A stretch of DNA of 64,000 bases, taken from NCBI RefSeq assembly GCF_042186555.1, contig NC_133326.1, forward strand, positions 585,074,840 through 585,138,839, read 5' to 3'. Below are positions 21,482 to 32,070 of this stretch, in pieces. The position numbers and the translations under genes are program-made. Position 1 is the first letter of the stretch, and each line of letters opens with the position of its first letter. This DNA is from Aquarana catesbeiana. Its lineage: Eukaryota > Chordata > Amphibia > Anura > Ranidae. The notes below the pieces were generated by a model that searched no databases, had not been told where the DNA came from, and saw only the letters and a program-made list of their open reading frames with translations.

Positions 21482-22438
21482 AGCTGGCCATAGATGGATC
21501 AAACTTTGGCTAGTTCAGCAAGGAGTGGCTGAATTTTGATCCATGTGTGGCCTTTTTAGAAAAGGCTTCCTTTAAGGGGTGTCCATCCAGATGGTGCATG
21601 AATAGTGGGACTTTAACAATGGTATTGGATTGCAAGCTCCCTGGGAGCAGGCAATGATTTTGGTTGGTCTGTAAAGGGCTGTGTTGTTTTTTTTTGTCTG
21701 TGATTTAAAATACAGAAGCCATCAAGTAGATTCCCAACTGTTTGGCTGAATGGCTTAGTATCTGTATGACTGGAACCCGATTCCTCCTCCGGTGAAAGTG
21801 GTCATTCTTATGTGAAATGTGTCCAGAATGAATAACACTTTGCACACATGTTGCAGAGAGCATCCCATTAAGTGTGTGTTTTTTTTTCTCCTTCTTTTTT
21901 AACCTCCCAGATAAAGAACATTTTTTTTTTTTCTTCAGCGTTGCATGCAATTAAAGGTGAAAGGGCCATACACATATGAGGTAGTGTAATCTTATTTTGT
22001 CTGTCCATAATGAGTAAGCGTCACCATAATTGTAGGTTTACTAGTAACCTGAACATGTCCTCTGCGTCATGCTGTGTCACTTCTACCCTGCAAAATTCAC
22101 TGATTCTGCAGCTCACAGCAAACGGCTGTGGCAAGAGTTTCAACTCTTATATGATTCTCTTTAACTGTTTACACATCCATAGCAGCCAGTCAAACTCCAG
22201 CTCTTTTATTTACAGTGCTGCTTGGAAAAAAAAAAAAGGTGGCACCCAGGGCTCATCATGGAAAATACCTGTATAGTTGCTTCTTATGGCCCATGCTATG
22301 TGATAGACCGGGAACAGCAACCTATAGCAACTGATTTCAGTTTACCTTTTATAACATATTTATTCTCTAAGTACAGTGGAATTAGTTGACTTTTATGAGC
22401 AGCTGTAGTTTGCAAATCATTGCTGTTTGCACTTTGTA
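21482..22438. other. Family E start and unclassified sequence
   Basis: The first ~80 bases carry the family E text CTGGCCATAGATGGATCAAA and ATTTTGATCCATGTGTGGCC. The rest is unclassified with several T and A runs. No gene recognised. Confidence 0.4.
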
Positions 22439-22440
22439 AT

Positions 22441-22442
22441 TA

Positions 22443-22483
<41 letters not shown>

Positions 22484-23475
22484 CGATTTATATAGCACCA
22501 ACAGTTTACGCAGCCCTTTACAATGTAGAGGGGGGTTAGCACAATTACAGTGCAATACAGAAGGGGCAGGAGGGCCCTGCTCTTAGAGCTTACATTCTAA
22601 AGTGAGGGGGTGGTGGTACAAAAGGTAATAGATGCGGGGAATGATTTGATGGGGTTGTTAGGTGGGTGTGGGATAGGCTTCCCTGAATAAGTGAGTTTTC
22701 AGGGATCTCCTAAAGGTGGACAGGTTAGGGGCTGATCGGATATAATAGGGCAGGGAATTCCAGAGGATGGGAGAGGCTCTGGAGAAGTCCTGAAGACTAG
22801 CATGAGAGGAGGTAACAAGGGAGCTAGAGAGCAGGAGGTGCGGAGGGGACGATTTGGGTGATATCTGCAGATTAGGTTGGTGATGTAGCTGGGGGCAATG
22901 TTGTGGATGGCCTTGTATGTTGTGGTTAGTATTTTGAATTTTATATGATGGGGTAGGGGAAGCCAGTGAAGGGATTGGCAGAGAGGGGCGGTAGTCACGG
23001 ATCAATTAGTGAGGTGTATTAGTCTAGCAGCAGCATTCATAATAGACTGAAGGGGGGATAGCCTGCGTAGGCGTAGGCCATTAAGGAGAGAGTTGCAGTG
23101 GTCAAGGTGGGAAATAATCAAGGAGTGAATAAGTTCCTTTGTGGCGTCATTAGTCAGGAAGGGTCGAATTCTGGAAATGTTGCGGAGGTTAAGGCGGCAG
23201 GATTTAGCCAGTGATTGGATGTGGGGGCTGAAAGAGAGGTCAGAGTCGAGGATTACACCCTGGCATGTGTGGAGGGCCAATGGTTGTGCTGTTGATCTTA
23301 ATGGTTAAGTCATGGGGGGGGGGGTGGGGGGCGGGAAGGGGTAAATATTACAAGCTCAGTTTTAGAAGGATTGAGTTTAAGAAAGTGGTGTGACATCCAT
23401 ACCGAGATGTCATTTAGTAAGTTTGAGATCTGTGAGGAGATCGAGGGGGTGAGTTGAGGAGTGGAGAGATAGACA
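22441..23475 (-). pseudogene. L2/CR1-like LINE, 3' end of reverse transcriptase ORF
   Basis: Minus-strand 3' fragment of a non-LTR retrotransposon, about 1 kb, 5'-truncated. Its 3' end is an (ATT)n tail (22439-22480). It encodes late reverse-transcriptase segments: GVILDSDLSFSPHIQSLAKS, RNISRIRPFLTNDATKELIH, ISHLDHCNSLLNGL and NAAARLIHLT (23002-23280). After frame changes come SLHWLPLPHHIKFKIL, YKAIHNIAPSYI and LWNSLPYYIR..LKTHLF (22658-23005). The catalytic YxDD part is missing. A G run at 23317-23333 breaks the frame. Not functional. Confidence 0.85.
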
Positions 23476-23724
23476 CAAGTCAGTCCGACTTTGAAAATGC
23501 TCCCTGCACTACTTTGGTCCTACTTCAGCCCATTGAATATCATTGAAGTCGGATCCTTGTCCTAACAATCCAACTTGTGACATCCGACATGGTAATTACA
23601 GCAGCAGTAAAAGGATTTTGTCATGCTGGGCTTGCATAGAAGGTTCATTAATGTATCCTGTACATTGCAGGGTTGTAATATTGTTGCATTGTCTTGGACT
23701 GACGTTTGATTTTTCCTTCTGCAG
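23476..23724. other. Intron end with MITE fragment
   Basis: CAGTCCGACTTTGAAAATGC and GCACTACTTTGGTCC match the interior of the Harbinger-like copies at 41830, 50148 and 60280. The pyrimidine-rich tract TTTTTCCTTCTGCAG (23710-23724) is the acceptor of the next exon. Confidence 0.6.
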
Positions 23725-23843
23725 GTGGTTTTGCCCTGGTCTTCCTGGTTCATACCGGCAATGGCATGCGACGTGCTCTGAAGCGTATGTATGTGAATAG
23801 TGAGCATGACCTCCAGGTTTGCAAGCGGGAGATACAAATCATG
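23725..23843 (+). CDS. AAK1: AAK1 kinase-domain exon (glycine-rich loop to helix C)
   Basis: 119-nt coding exon of AP2-associated kinase 1, a NAK-family Ser/Thr kinase that phosphorylates the AP2 mu subunit in clathrin-mediated endocytosis. It encodes GGFALVFLVHTGNGMRRALK, then RMYVNSEHDLQVCKREIQIM. The NAK-type loop GGFALV, the beta-3 lysine in ALK and the helix-C glutamate in KREIQIM are all present. The acceptor TTCTGCAG precedes it and the donor GTAATT follows. The first two bases finish a split glycine codon and the exon ends in phase 0. Without gaps the lysine falls on human residue 74 (numbering from memory). BMP2K is less likely, because EHDLQVCKREIQIM is the AAK1 form. The residue two before ALK's leucine (human Cys71) is arginine here. 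Confidence 0.93.
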
Positions 23844-25353
23844 GTAATTGCCTTTCTTGATGCTCTTAGAAGATATGTGGGACTATACAGACCATATGTG
23901 ATGTATAACCCTTTCATTGTTTAATGGGCTGCAGTTACTGGTCCAGCTGAAGTTCTAACTCCATACAAGACATGTGACCTCGCTTTCCAAATACAAAGCT
24001 ACATAGTGGTGATAAACTATACCTGTCACAACCCTCAGCAGTTGAAACTGAGGCCTTGTTAGAAAATGCAAAAGCAGAGGCTGTGTTCAGTGAAAACCAA
24101 ATGTTCCGAAGATCAATTGGCAGCTGAAGCTGCATGCAAACCTTGACTTTCTCTGGAAAAAAAATCAAGCTTTGACCATGCCCCCTAATATGTTGGTGGC
24201 TTCACCCATCACATTATAGGACCAGTTAGGAGATGTTGGTGTAGGGATTTACTATACTTGTACCTGAAAAAGTTGAGTTGAACACTACATCATTTCATCT
24301 GCCTATATCTACTGCTCAATCTACTGATCTGAGATGTGGTTTTCCATTCAAATGCCTCAATAAATGTTAGCGATTTTTCTTGTACAGACCTGTTTTGTTT
24401 CACAATTGCACTACCCGAGGCCCTAGTGCTTTCCCCAGCTTCTACAAAGACAGGTGGCAGCCAAAGATTGAAGACAAGAAATTACATTATTCATCCGTAT
24501 AAAGTATCTAGTCCTCAATGTGTAGGTTCCGCAATGTGACAGTTCCATAAACTATGACAAGGAAAGTCCTCACAGAATATTCCAATCACTGTGGTTCAAG
24601 AAATAATTGCAGCAGCAAATTATCATTTAGCCGTGCTCCACCATCAATCGTGTTTGAAAAATCATTTGTAATGTGGTTTATTCCATTTTAAAAGGGGCGG
24701 CTTGCCTCACGTTCTTCCATTAAACTTTGGCTCCAATACTTGGTATTTAAATCGTACCTTTTTGAGTTATAGATCCAGAACAAGCAGCAAGTATTCAAGC
24801 ACCAGTATGACAGTCAAGCAAGTAACCGTTGCATTTTCAGAAGATCACAACATGAGCCCATACTGGATTTTGCTTTGGCTGGCTACAGATGTTCCCTTTA
24901 TTTTTTTGATTAGCCAGAGGGCTGGTCAGAAACAGATTTCCCCATCCACACAAGCTTCTGACAGCTCCTCCACTGTCAGATTACACTGATCAGCGCTGCA
25001 GCTGCTGATAGAATGAAAGGTTTACCAACAGTCCCATTCGACAAAGATTGAATGTTTGTTAGAATGTCAAGCAGGAACAGCCATAGATGGGTTGAATTTC
25101 AGATGGTGCCTGCTGAACCAGCTGAATTTCAATCTATCGATGGCCAGAGAACTGCCGTGATTTGGTAGTTAATTCAATAGCTAAGAATTAATAGATATTT
25201 TGGCAGGCTCTCCTTTAGGTAACAAATTTTTTTCCAGTTCCTACAGGTATGCATAGGCTGTGCAAAAATATTGCTTCCGTTAATGGCATAGTTCATAGGG
25301 AACTAAGAAATGGTTATGAAGACTATGCTCCATCAGTCGGCAATCTCCTATAC
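23844..25353. other. AAK1 intron, mostly unclassified
   Basis: First part of the 2133-bp intron between the first two exons found. No further exon recognised. A family E-like fragment lies near 24880-25145 (GCTGGCTACAGATG, GCTGAATTTCAATCTAT). Confidence 0.5.
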
Positions 25354-25489
25354 CAGTGATGGCGAACCTTGGCACCGCTGATGTTTTGGAACTACATTTC
25401 CCATGATGCTCAACTACGCTGCAGAGTGCATGAGCATCATGGGAAATGTAGTTCCAAAACATCTGGGGTGCCAAGCTTCGCCATCACTG
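25354..25489. mobile_element. 136-bp hAT MITE with perfect duplication
   Basis: Starts CAGTGATGGCGAACCTTGGC and ends CGCCATCACTG. It is almost entirely one palindrome, with arms reading TTTTGGAACTACATTTCCC and its inverse. Perfect 8-bp duplication TCCTATAC at 25346-25353 and 25490-25497. One of four full 136-bp copies here; the others are at 38662, 45197 and 63048. Confidence 0.95.
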
Positions 25490-25520
25490 TCCTATACTAA
25501 AGCATCAGGAAAAAGCTTTA

Positions 25521-25727
25521 GACTACACTCACACCAAAGATTTAGGCCAGTGCAATCTGTAGCCGCAGGAATGTTCTGAAGTGGCTAGGCGCGGCCACCT
25601 ACCAGGTCTGTTAAAAATGACCGGTCGCTGGCGGGCGCAGATATTCGCGGCTGTCCACACATCCAGTGATTACCTTTTTGGTGATTGCTGCTGGATGCAC
25701 ACAAAGTGTACCGGTGTGAATGTAGAC
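25521..25727. mobile_element. Harbinger-like MITE, 207 bp
   Basis: Inverted ends GACTACACTCACACC and GGTGTGAATGTAGAC. TTA precedes it and TAA follows. It lies in the AAK1 intron. Confidence 0.75.
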
Positions 25728-25976
25728 TAAGTGTTGGAGTCATGTTTAGCTAGGAAAAGCGTTGTATCCCCTTGCTGCACAGACTGTATTATACTAGAAT
25801 GTATTTGTGCATTCCGAAGAATTCATGTCTAGTTCTAAAGTACAGAGATCATTTGTAAAGGGCACTTGTTAGATTAATGAAAGGTCTTCCAATGAATGAT
25901 CAGCTTTTGATTCTTGCCTAAATCTTAATGAGAACATTCTCCATTCATACATTGCTTTATTGTGTTTTTCTTGCAG

Positions 25977-26085
25977 AGGGATCTCTCTGGACACAAGAAC
26001 ATCGTCGGTTACATAGATTCCAGTATTAATTCTATGAGCAGTGGAGATGTATGGGAGGTGCTTATACTTATGGATTACTGTAGAG
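25977..26085 (+). CDS. AAK1: AAK1 kinase-domain exon (beta 4 to hinge)
   Basis: 109-nt coding exon following TTTTTCTTGCAG and ending before GTGAG. It begins in phase 0 directly after the previous exon and reads RDLSGHKNIVGYIDSSINSM then SSGDVWEVLILMDYCR, leaving one base of a glycine codon. It covers beta 4 and beta 5 and the hinge (LILMDYCRG); AAK1 in mammals has MDFCRG, from memory. The text SSGDVWEVL favours AAK1 over BMP2K. The next intron is about 12.0 kb and repeat-filled. Confidence 0.93.
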
Positions 26086-26158
26086 GTGAGATTTAAAGAT
26101 TGTTTTCATCTAACTTGTTTAAAGTACTTGAATACTTTAAAGACTAAGTCTCCTTTAA

Positions 26159-26566
26159 AGTGGTTGTAAATCCTTGCACACCACTTTTACCTACAGGTAA
26201 GCCAATAATAAGGCTTACCTGTAGGTACTGGAAATATCTCCTAAACCTGCACAGTTTGGGAGATATGTACCATATACGATTGCGCCGACGTCATCGGCGC
26301 ATGCGCTCTAAAGAAAGTGCCATTTCTAAAGGGCCCATGCTGTTACCGTCGGCTCCCGTGACTCCAGCCAGTCACGGAGCCAGAGTCCACTGCCCTGGAA
26401 GGAAGAGGGGTGAAGATGGACGCGGCCACCAGCAGGGACATTGTGGGCTTCGTTTGCAGGTAAGTACCACATGACGGGCTAGTTTGCGATGCATACTAGC
26501 CTATTATGCTTTTACTTTGCAGGGGAATAAAGAGGCAGTAAAATCCATCAGGATTTACTTCCTCTT
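26159..26566 (+). mobile_element. TTAA MITE, family F
   Basis: TTAA at 26155-26158 and 26567-26570. Ends AGTGGTTGTAAATCC and GGATTTACTTCCTCTT are inverses. An internal palindrome CTACAGGTAAGCC..GGCTTACCTGTAG (26193-26226) is shared with 44541-44979, which lies in the opposite orientation. It starts 74 bp after an AAK1 exon. Confidence 0.85.
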
Positions 26567-26570
26567 TTAA

Positions 26571-27632
26571 GGGAAAAATTTAAAATGCACAAACTTTCTG
26601 CAAAAAAATAAAAATAAAAAGTGTATGAATTCCTCGCAGGAGCCTGCAAAGCATTTCACCTGTGATCAGTGGATCGCATGTTTAATGTCAGGCCTCTGCA
26701 AACACTTCCTTCAGCTTCCTGCCTGTACCTCGTTGGCACCCAGCTAGCCCACTGGGGACGTATCGCTGTGAATGAATGAAGCCGCTTTGTGGGTAGACTT
26801 GGTAGGTGAACTTATCCTAAGTAGACATTAAGGCCCCATAACACCTACCTTTTTAAATGCTGCCACCCTTACTGACTCCTATCGCAGGTAATCGCAAATT
26901 GCAGTTTAAATACCTTTTCTTGCTCGATTTTCTAAGCAGTCATGTGAATACAGAGCCCTGGCCCCTCTGGTGGCTGGCTGGTGGAAAGAGACTCTTTATC
27001 CCTCTAATACCTAGAGCAGTTTACACCTGTTGGTGATGTACACGTCCTCTAGGGAATTCTTGTATGTTGTTGGACCTGCACATCACACAGGGGTTGGGGG
27101 GGTTTCGGCCATGTGACCGCATAGAAATTCAAGCAAAAAAAAAAAATAGATACATTTTATCCATTAGGCCAGGTCTGCTGACCTAAAGAGACCGGCCCCA
27201 TTACAGTTGTATGTGGAACCTGGGATGAGTGAGAAATGTCAGAGCCAGGAGGCTGAATGTGATTTTCTTGCTGTATGAATTTGAAGCTAAAGCTAGCCAT
27301 GCATGATTTTTTATTTTGGCTGAAGGAAAAAGATCTCACAGGTTCTTCCATCCACACAAGGCAGGTGGATGGAGCACTCCGCCGGCCAGAACATTGTATT
27401 CTGACAGTGGCACCCACTGCTGTCAGATGAACACTGATCGGTTGCTGCAGCCACTGATCAATTTTCCAACATGTCTTCATGGAATTCAATTTAATAGTTG
27501 ACTTCTGATGAGCAGGGAAGGGCACACACCCAAGGGCTGAAGGGCTCTGCGAGACTGGCTAAACTTCGACCGGTGTATGGCCAGCATAACTCCTCTGAGG
27601 GCAAATGCTGTTGGACATATTTTATAATGCAG
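26571..27632. other. AAK1 intron with a family E element
   Basis: 26571-27290 is unclassified. About 27291-27590 is family E, with ends AGCTAGCCATGCATG and GGTGTATGGCCAGC and interior ATTGTATTCTGACAGTGG shared with 29982 and 37190. No gene recognised. Confidence 0.45.
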
Positions 27633-27635
27633 TAA

Positions 27636-27896
27636 GGCTTGGTTCACACTTCTGCTTGTGACAGTGGGTGTGGGAATCGCAGAGATACCCGCAACCACCC
27701 ACATTCTGAATGGCACTCCATGCATGTAAAATTGCCATACGGGAACTGCAGGGAAATTGCATGGTCAAAAAGACCATGTGATTTCCCTGCGGCTGCATTT
27801 TTGAAAAGGTGCATGCACCCTTTATTTTTTTTCCCTCCTTTGCCAAAATGCAGAGCAACTAGTTCATTTTGAAAACGCATAGGTGTGAACCTAGTG
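27636..27896. mobile_element. Harbinger-like MITE, 261 bp
   Basis: Left GGCTTGGTTCACACTTC after TAA (27633-27635). Right CATAGGTGTGAACCTAGTG then TAA (27897-27899). The interior is palindromic in places, with CATGGTC..GACCATG at its centre. Confidence 0.8.
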
Positions 27897-28142
27897 TAAA
27901 TGTGGTTTCCAGTGAACATTCACTGGTGGTTACTCTCAACAGTCACTCTCAAAGAGAACACATCACCTTGAAAGATTTACCTGCAGAGAATGTTTGATGA
28001 ATGGCAGGTTCACTGCTTTATGTGCCCTAGTATGTTTTGCTATACCATTTAGTTAAATAAAATGGTGAAGGGTGATCTAAAACGCACTCTGACGTGTGAC
28101 CTGGCTCATTACAGGCACATTTTTTAAACTCAATAGACTTTT

Positions 28143-29238
28143 AGGGGGTTGATTTACTAAAACTGGAGCACACAGAATCTGGTAGAGCTGTGCATGGTAA
28201 CCAATCGGCTAACTTCAGCTTGTTCAGTTAAAGTATAAGTTCACCTTTACAGAAAATCTGTAAGGTGAACTTACACTGGGCCCCCTCCCAATTCCCCTGG
28301 TCCCAATGTACCAGTGTCTTGTGATCCCCCGCTGTCAGACTTCGGGACACTGCTTTACCAGTCCGGGAATTTGAAATCCCTGTGGCTTAATCTCCTATCT
28401 GCACCTCTCTGTGTGTGGAGATAGGAGGCATTCTAATTGGTCAGTACCGTCACATGGATGGCGCTGACCTATTGGAATCTGCCTAGGCTGCCCTGGAGGA
28501 GAGAAAGCCAGGAGGATTTCAAATACCCTGGCAAAATGCTCGTCGCTCCACAAAGTATATGAGCTTCTTTTTGGCAGATTACAAGTTTTTGGCTATTAAA
28601 ATACTGCCGCTATATACTTTTTTTGGATGATCTGTATACCACGGTTACATGATAAACTGCAGAGTTTCTCCAGTGCTGAGAGTTCAGGAAGGTGGAGATT
28701 TCCACTGTAGCCTGTATACACGCCCACATGTGTGATGTCAATATCATGTGACCTGGCTATCTCTGAGAACAAGTAACTGTTCTCTCCAGCATAAAAGACA
28801 CAACTGAGCATGTGCAAGTCGGCTACTCTACCTGTGTTAGCTGGCCTTCCCCAGATAGTGCAGGCAGGGAATGATCTGTGCATAGAGGATAAAGCAACCT
28901 ATTTACAGGATTAACCCCTTAAGTTCCACAATGAGTATAACAAGCATGCTTTACTGCATATACAGACTGATTTTACTGTTGTGGGTTTAGTAACAATTTA
29001 AGAATTTTACGAGCGTTTTGTCATGCGTTTTCTGCTCCAACAGCAGCTCTCCACCCCAAATGTCTGAAGCTGTAAAATGCTTCTAATACGCTTCCAAAAA
29101 CACTCAAAAACTCTCAAATAATGCCTGAAAGTTGCTCTGCTCAGGTGTGAACGGAGCCTAAATCCTTGAAGCGGATTGGTTTCTATGCAGATCTGCATCA
29201 GATTTTGCACTGTCCAGCTTTAGTAAATCTTCCCCCTA
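28143..29238. mobile_element. Family D element with several nested TTAA/MITE insertions
   Basis: Inverted outer ends TAGGGGGTTGATTTACTAAA and TTTAGTAAATCTTCCCCCTA. Flanking text CTGTGCATGGTAACCAATCGG and GGATTGGTTTCTATGCAG are also inverted. Within, a family G element starts at TTAA 28228-28231 (AGTATAAGTTCACC), an undefined family reaches TTAA 28998-29001, and a Harbinger-like right end (CAGGTGTGAACGGAGCC) stops at 29158 before TAA. Confidence 0.65.
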
Positions 29239-30126
29239 GACTAGAGTCTATTGACCTGACCTACAAAGTTGGGCTTGGAGAGGGAAGCAGCAAAGAAGCC
29301 ATTTTGCACATTTTTTTTTTTTCTTTTTTTTCCCTCAAGGTCAATGTTTGACAAAAACAGTTTTATCCTAATGACTATATATAGGACAAGGGAACATCAC
29401 TTTGAAGGAAAGAAGATCTTAACGCCCATGTAGGAAGCCGTTCTTTACATTGTGAGTGGTTAAGCTGTGGAATGCCCTTCCGTATAAGATAGTAATAGGA
29501 AAATCAATAATGGAATTTAATATGGTTTGGGTCATTTTCTTACAGCTAATGGTATCCAAATCATCATTGCTAACTAAAGATGGATTTTTTTTTTTTCCAC
29601 CCCTGAAAGCAAAGTCACAGTAGCTCTAGAGCTTTTGTTTTGCATTTTACTGGGCCAAAACACTGGTGATTATGTGTGTCTGAAACTGATGGACAAATGT
29701 CGTGGTTTTTTTTTTTTTTTTTTTTTTTAATTTTGTGTTTTTTTTTTATTCATTTTTTTTCAATATTACAAGACTGAAGTAATGGTATACATATTAAGAG
29801 TGTCAAATTTCGTAGGATTTTCAGCAGCTTCTAAGGCTGGTCATATGTTATGCAATTTTGTCTTTCCTTAAACCTGGGATTGAAGGAAAGAAAATTGCTT
29901 GTTTTTTTTTTTTTTTCCCCCATTCACTCCGTCGGTGATGATGGGGGAATCTCTTCCGCTGAGCTATTGTATTCTGACAGTGGGAGGTTTCCCGGCCATC
30001 AAAATACTATGATAGAAAGAAAAAAATTGTTGATGGATACACTGGCTTCAGTACAACTAGCCTGCACATACATGGATCGAAATTCAGATAGATCCTGCTG
30101 AACTGGCTGGATTTCGATCTGTGTAA
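29239..30126. other. AAK1 intron, family E copy in second half
   Basis: 29239-29830 is unclassified, with T runs at 29707-29728 and 29741-29749. About 29831-30126 matches family E (AAGGCTGGTCATATG, GTATTCTGACAGTGGGAGG, GCTGAACTGGCTGGATTTCG). No gene recognised. Confidence 0.4.
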
Positions 30127-30433
30127 GGTAGAGCTGAAACAACTAATCGATTTGAGAAAATAGTTGTCCACTATTTTCATAATCGATTAATACAGAATGC
30201 ATCATTTGTTTTACATATCAGGAAATGCAGTGTAGCACACATACAGCTCAGTACACCATCCATACATGTCAGTAAGTGCTTGAGAACTTGTAAATGTGAA
30301 TGTGTGAGGAGCAATGCCTCATGGGACATGTAGTCCTTACAGGAAATGATTGCTCAGTTACACTGCAGAGTGTGTGAGCATCATGGGAAATGTAGTTTCA
30401 AAGCATCTGGGGTACCAAGGTTCGCCATCACTG
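30127..30433. mobile_element. Two truncated hAT fragments
   Basis: 30127-30195 repeats the left end of the 2177-3313 element (GCTGAAACAACTAATCGATT). 30350-30433 is the right half of the 136-bp hAT MITE (GCATCATGGGAAATGTAGTT, TTCGCCATCACTG), without its left arm. Neither has a readable duplication. Confidence 0.7.
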
Positions 30434-30479
30434 CTATAGGGTCACTCTATACTATACTTTGCAGCTTGCTTTTTTGGGC

Positions 30480-30593
30480 ACTCTGAAGGCAGGAGGAGCC
30501 AGAAACGTCTGGGGGGGACCCTAGAAGAGGAGAATAGGGGCTGCTCTGTGCAAAATTATTACACAGAGCAGGTAAGTATAACACATTTGTTGA
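30480..30593. mobile_element. Family A fragment
   Basis: GCTGCTCTGTGCAAAATTATTACACAGAGC (in two overlapping motifs) and GGTAAGTATAACAC match the family A core in reverse orientation. It is truncated on both sides and adjoins the TTAA at 30594-30597. Confidence 0.6.
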
Positions 30594-31083
30594 TTAACCA
30601 CTTAAGGACCGGACCATTATGCTGCTTAAGGACCAGAGGACTTTTTCCAATTTGGCACTGCGTCGCTTTAACTGCTAATTGCGCGGTCATGCAATGCTGT
30701 ACCCAGACGAAATTTGCGTCCTTTTCTTCCCACAAATAGAGCTTTCTTTTGATGGTATTTGATCACCTCTGCCGGTTTTATTTTTTGCGCTATACACGGA
30801 AAAAGACCAAAAATTTTGAAAAAAAATGATTTTTTTCTACTTTTTGTTCTAAAAAAAAATCCAATAAACTCAATTTTAGTCATACATTTAGGCCAAAATG
30901 TATTCGGCCACATGTCTTTGGTAAAAAAAAATGTCAATAAGTGTATATTTATTGGTTTGCGCAAAAGTTATAGCGCCTACAAACTAGGGTACATTTTCTG
31001 GAATTTACACAGCCTTTAATTTATGACTGCCTATGTCGTTTCTTGAGGTGCTAAAATGGCAGGGCAGTACAAAACCCCCACAA

Positions 31084-32070
31084 ATGACCCCATTTTGGAA
31101 AGTAGACACCCCAAGGAAATTGCTGAGAGGCATGTTGAGCCCATTGAATATTCCTTTTTTTTGTCCCAAGTGATTGAATTATGACAAAAAAAAAATTACA
31201 AAAAGTTGTCACTAAATGATATATTGCTCACACAGGCCATGGGCATATGTGGAATTGCACCCCAAAATACATTTAGCTGCTTCTCCTGAGTATGGGGATA
31301 CCACATGTGTGGGACATTTTAGGAGCCTAGCCGCGTACGGTGCCCCGAAAACCAATCACCACCTTCAGGATTTCTAAGGGTGTAAATTTTTGATTTCACT
31401 CTTCAATGCCTATCACCGTTTCGGAGGCCATGGAATGCCCAGGTGGCACAAACCCCCCCCAAATGACACCATTTTGGAAAGTAGACACCCCAAGCTATTT
31501 GCTGAGAGGCATGGTGAGTATTTTGCAGCTCTCATTTGTTTTTGAAAATGAAGAAAGACAAGAAGAAAAAATTTTTTTTTCAGTTTTCAAAACTTTGTGA
31601 CAAAAAGTGAGGTCTGCAAAATACTCACTATACCTCTCAGCAGATAGCTTGGGGTGTCTACTTTCCAAAATGGGGTCATTTGGGGGTTTTTTTTGCCACC
31701 TGGGCATTCCATGGCCTCCAAAACTGTGATAGGCAGTGAAGAGTGAAATCAAAAATTTACGCCCTTAGAAAGCCTGAAGGCGGTGCTTAGTTTTCGGGGT
31801 CCCGTGCGCGGCTAGGCTCCCAAAAAGTCTTACACATGTGGTATCCCCTTACTCAGGAGAAGCAACAGAATGTATTTTGGGGTGTAATTTCACATATTCC
31901 CATGGCATGTTTGAGCAATATATCATTTAGTGACACCTTTGTGCAAAAAAAAAAAAAAAAAAAAATTTGTCTCTTTCCCGCAACTTGTGTCACAATATAA
32001 TATATTCCATGGACTCGACATGCCTCTCAGCAAATAGCTTGGGGTGTCTACTTTCCAAAATGGGGTCATT
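31084..32070. repeat. About 1-kb inverted repeat with 430-bp arms
   Basis: The block CCATTTTGGAAAGTAGACAC occurs at 31092 and 31469, and inverted (GTGTCTACTTTCCAAAATGG) at 31654 and 32044. Between them, CTTCTCCTGAGTATGGGGATACC at 31280 is inverted as GGTATCCCCTTACTCAGGAG at 31841. Order and orientation are mirror-symmetric about roughly 31570. Short frames on both strands are by-products of this repeat. Confidence 0.85.

Noticed and set aside
23002..23280. Possible host gene on the minus strand
   Set aside because: The protein text is the late part of a non-LTR reverse transcriptase, and the DNA matches the fragments at 11018 and 57225, so it is a LINE remnant.
31406..31752. Overlapping frames on both strands containing WKVDTPSYLLRG and PNDPILESRHPK
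   Set aside because: They read the same palindromic repeat block in different frames and directions; there is no independent coding evidence.
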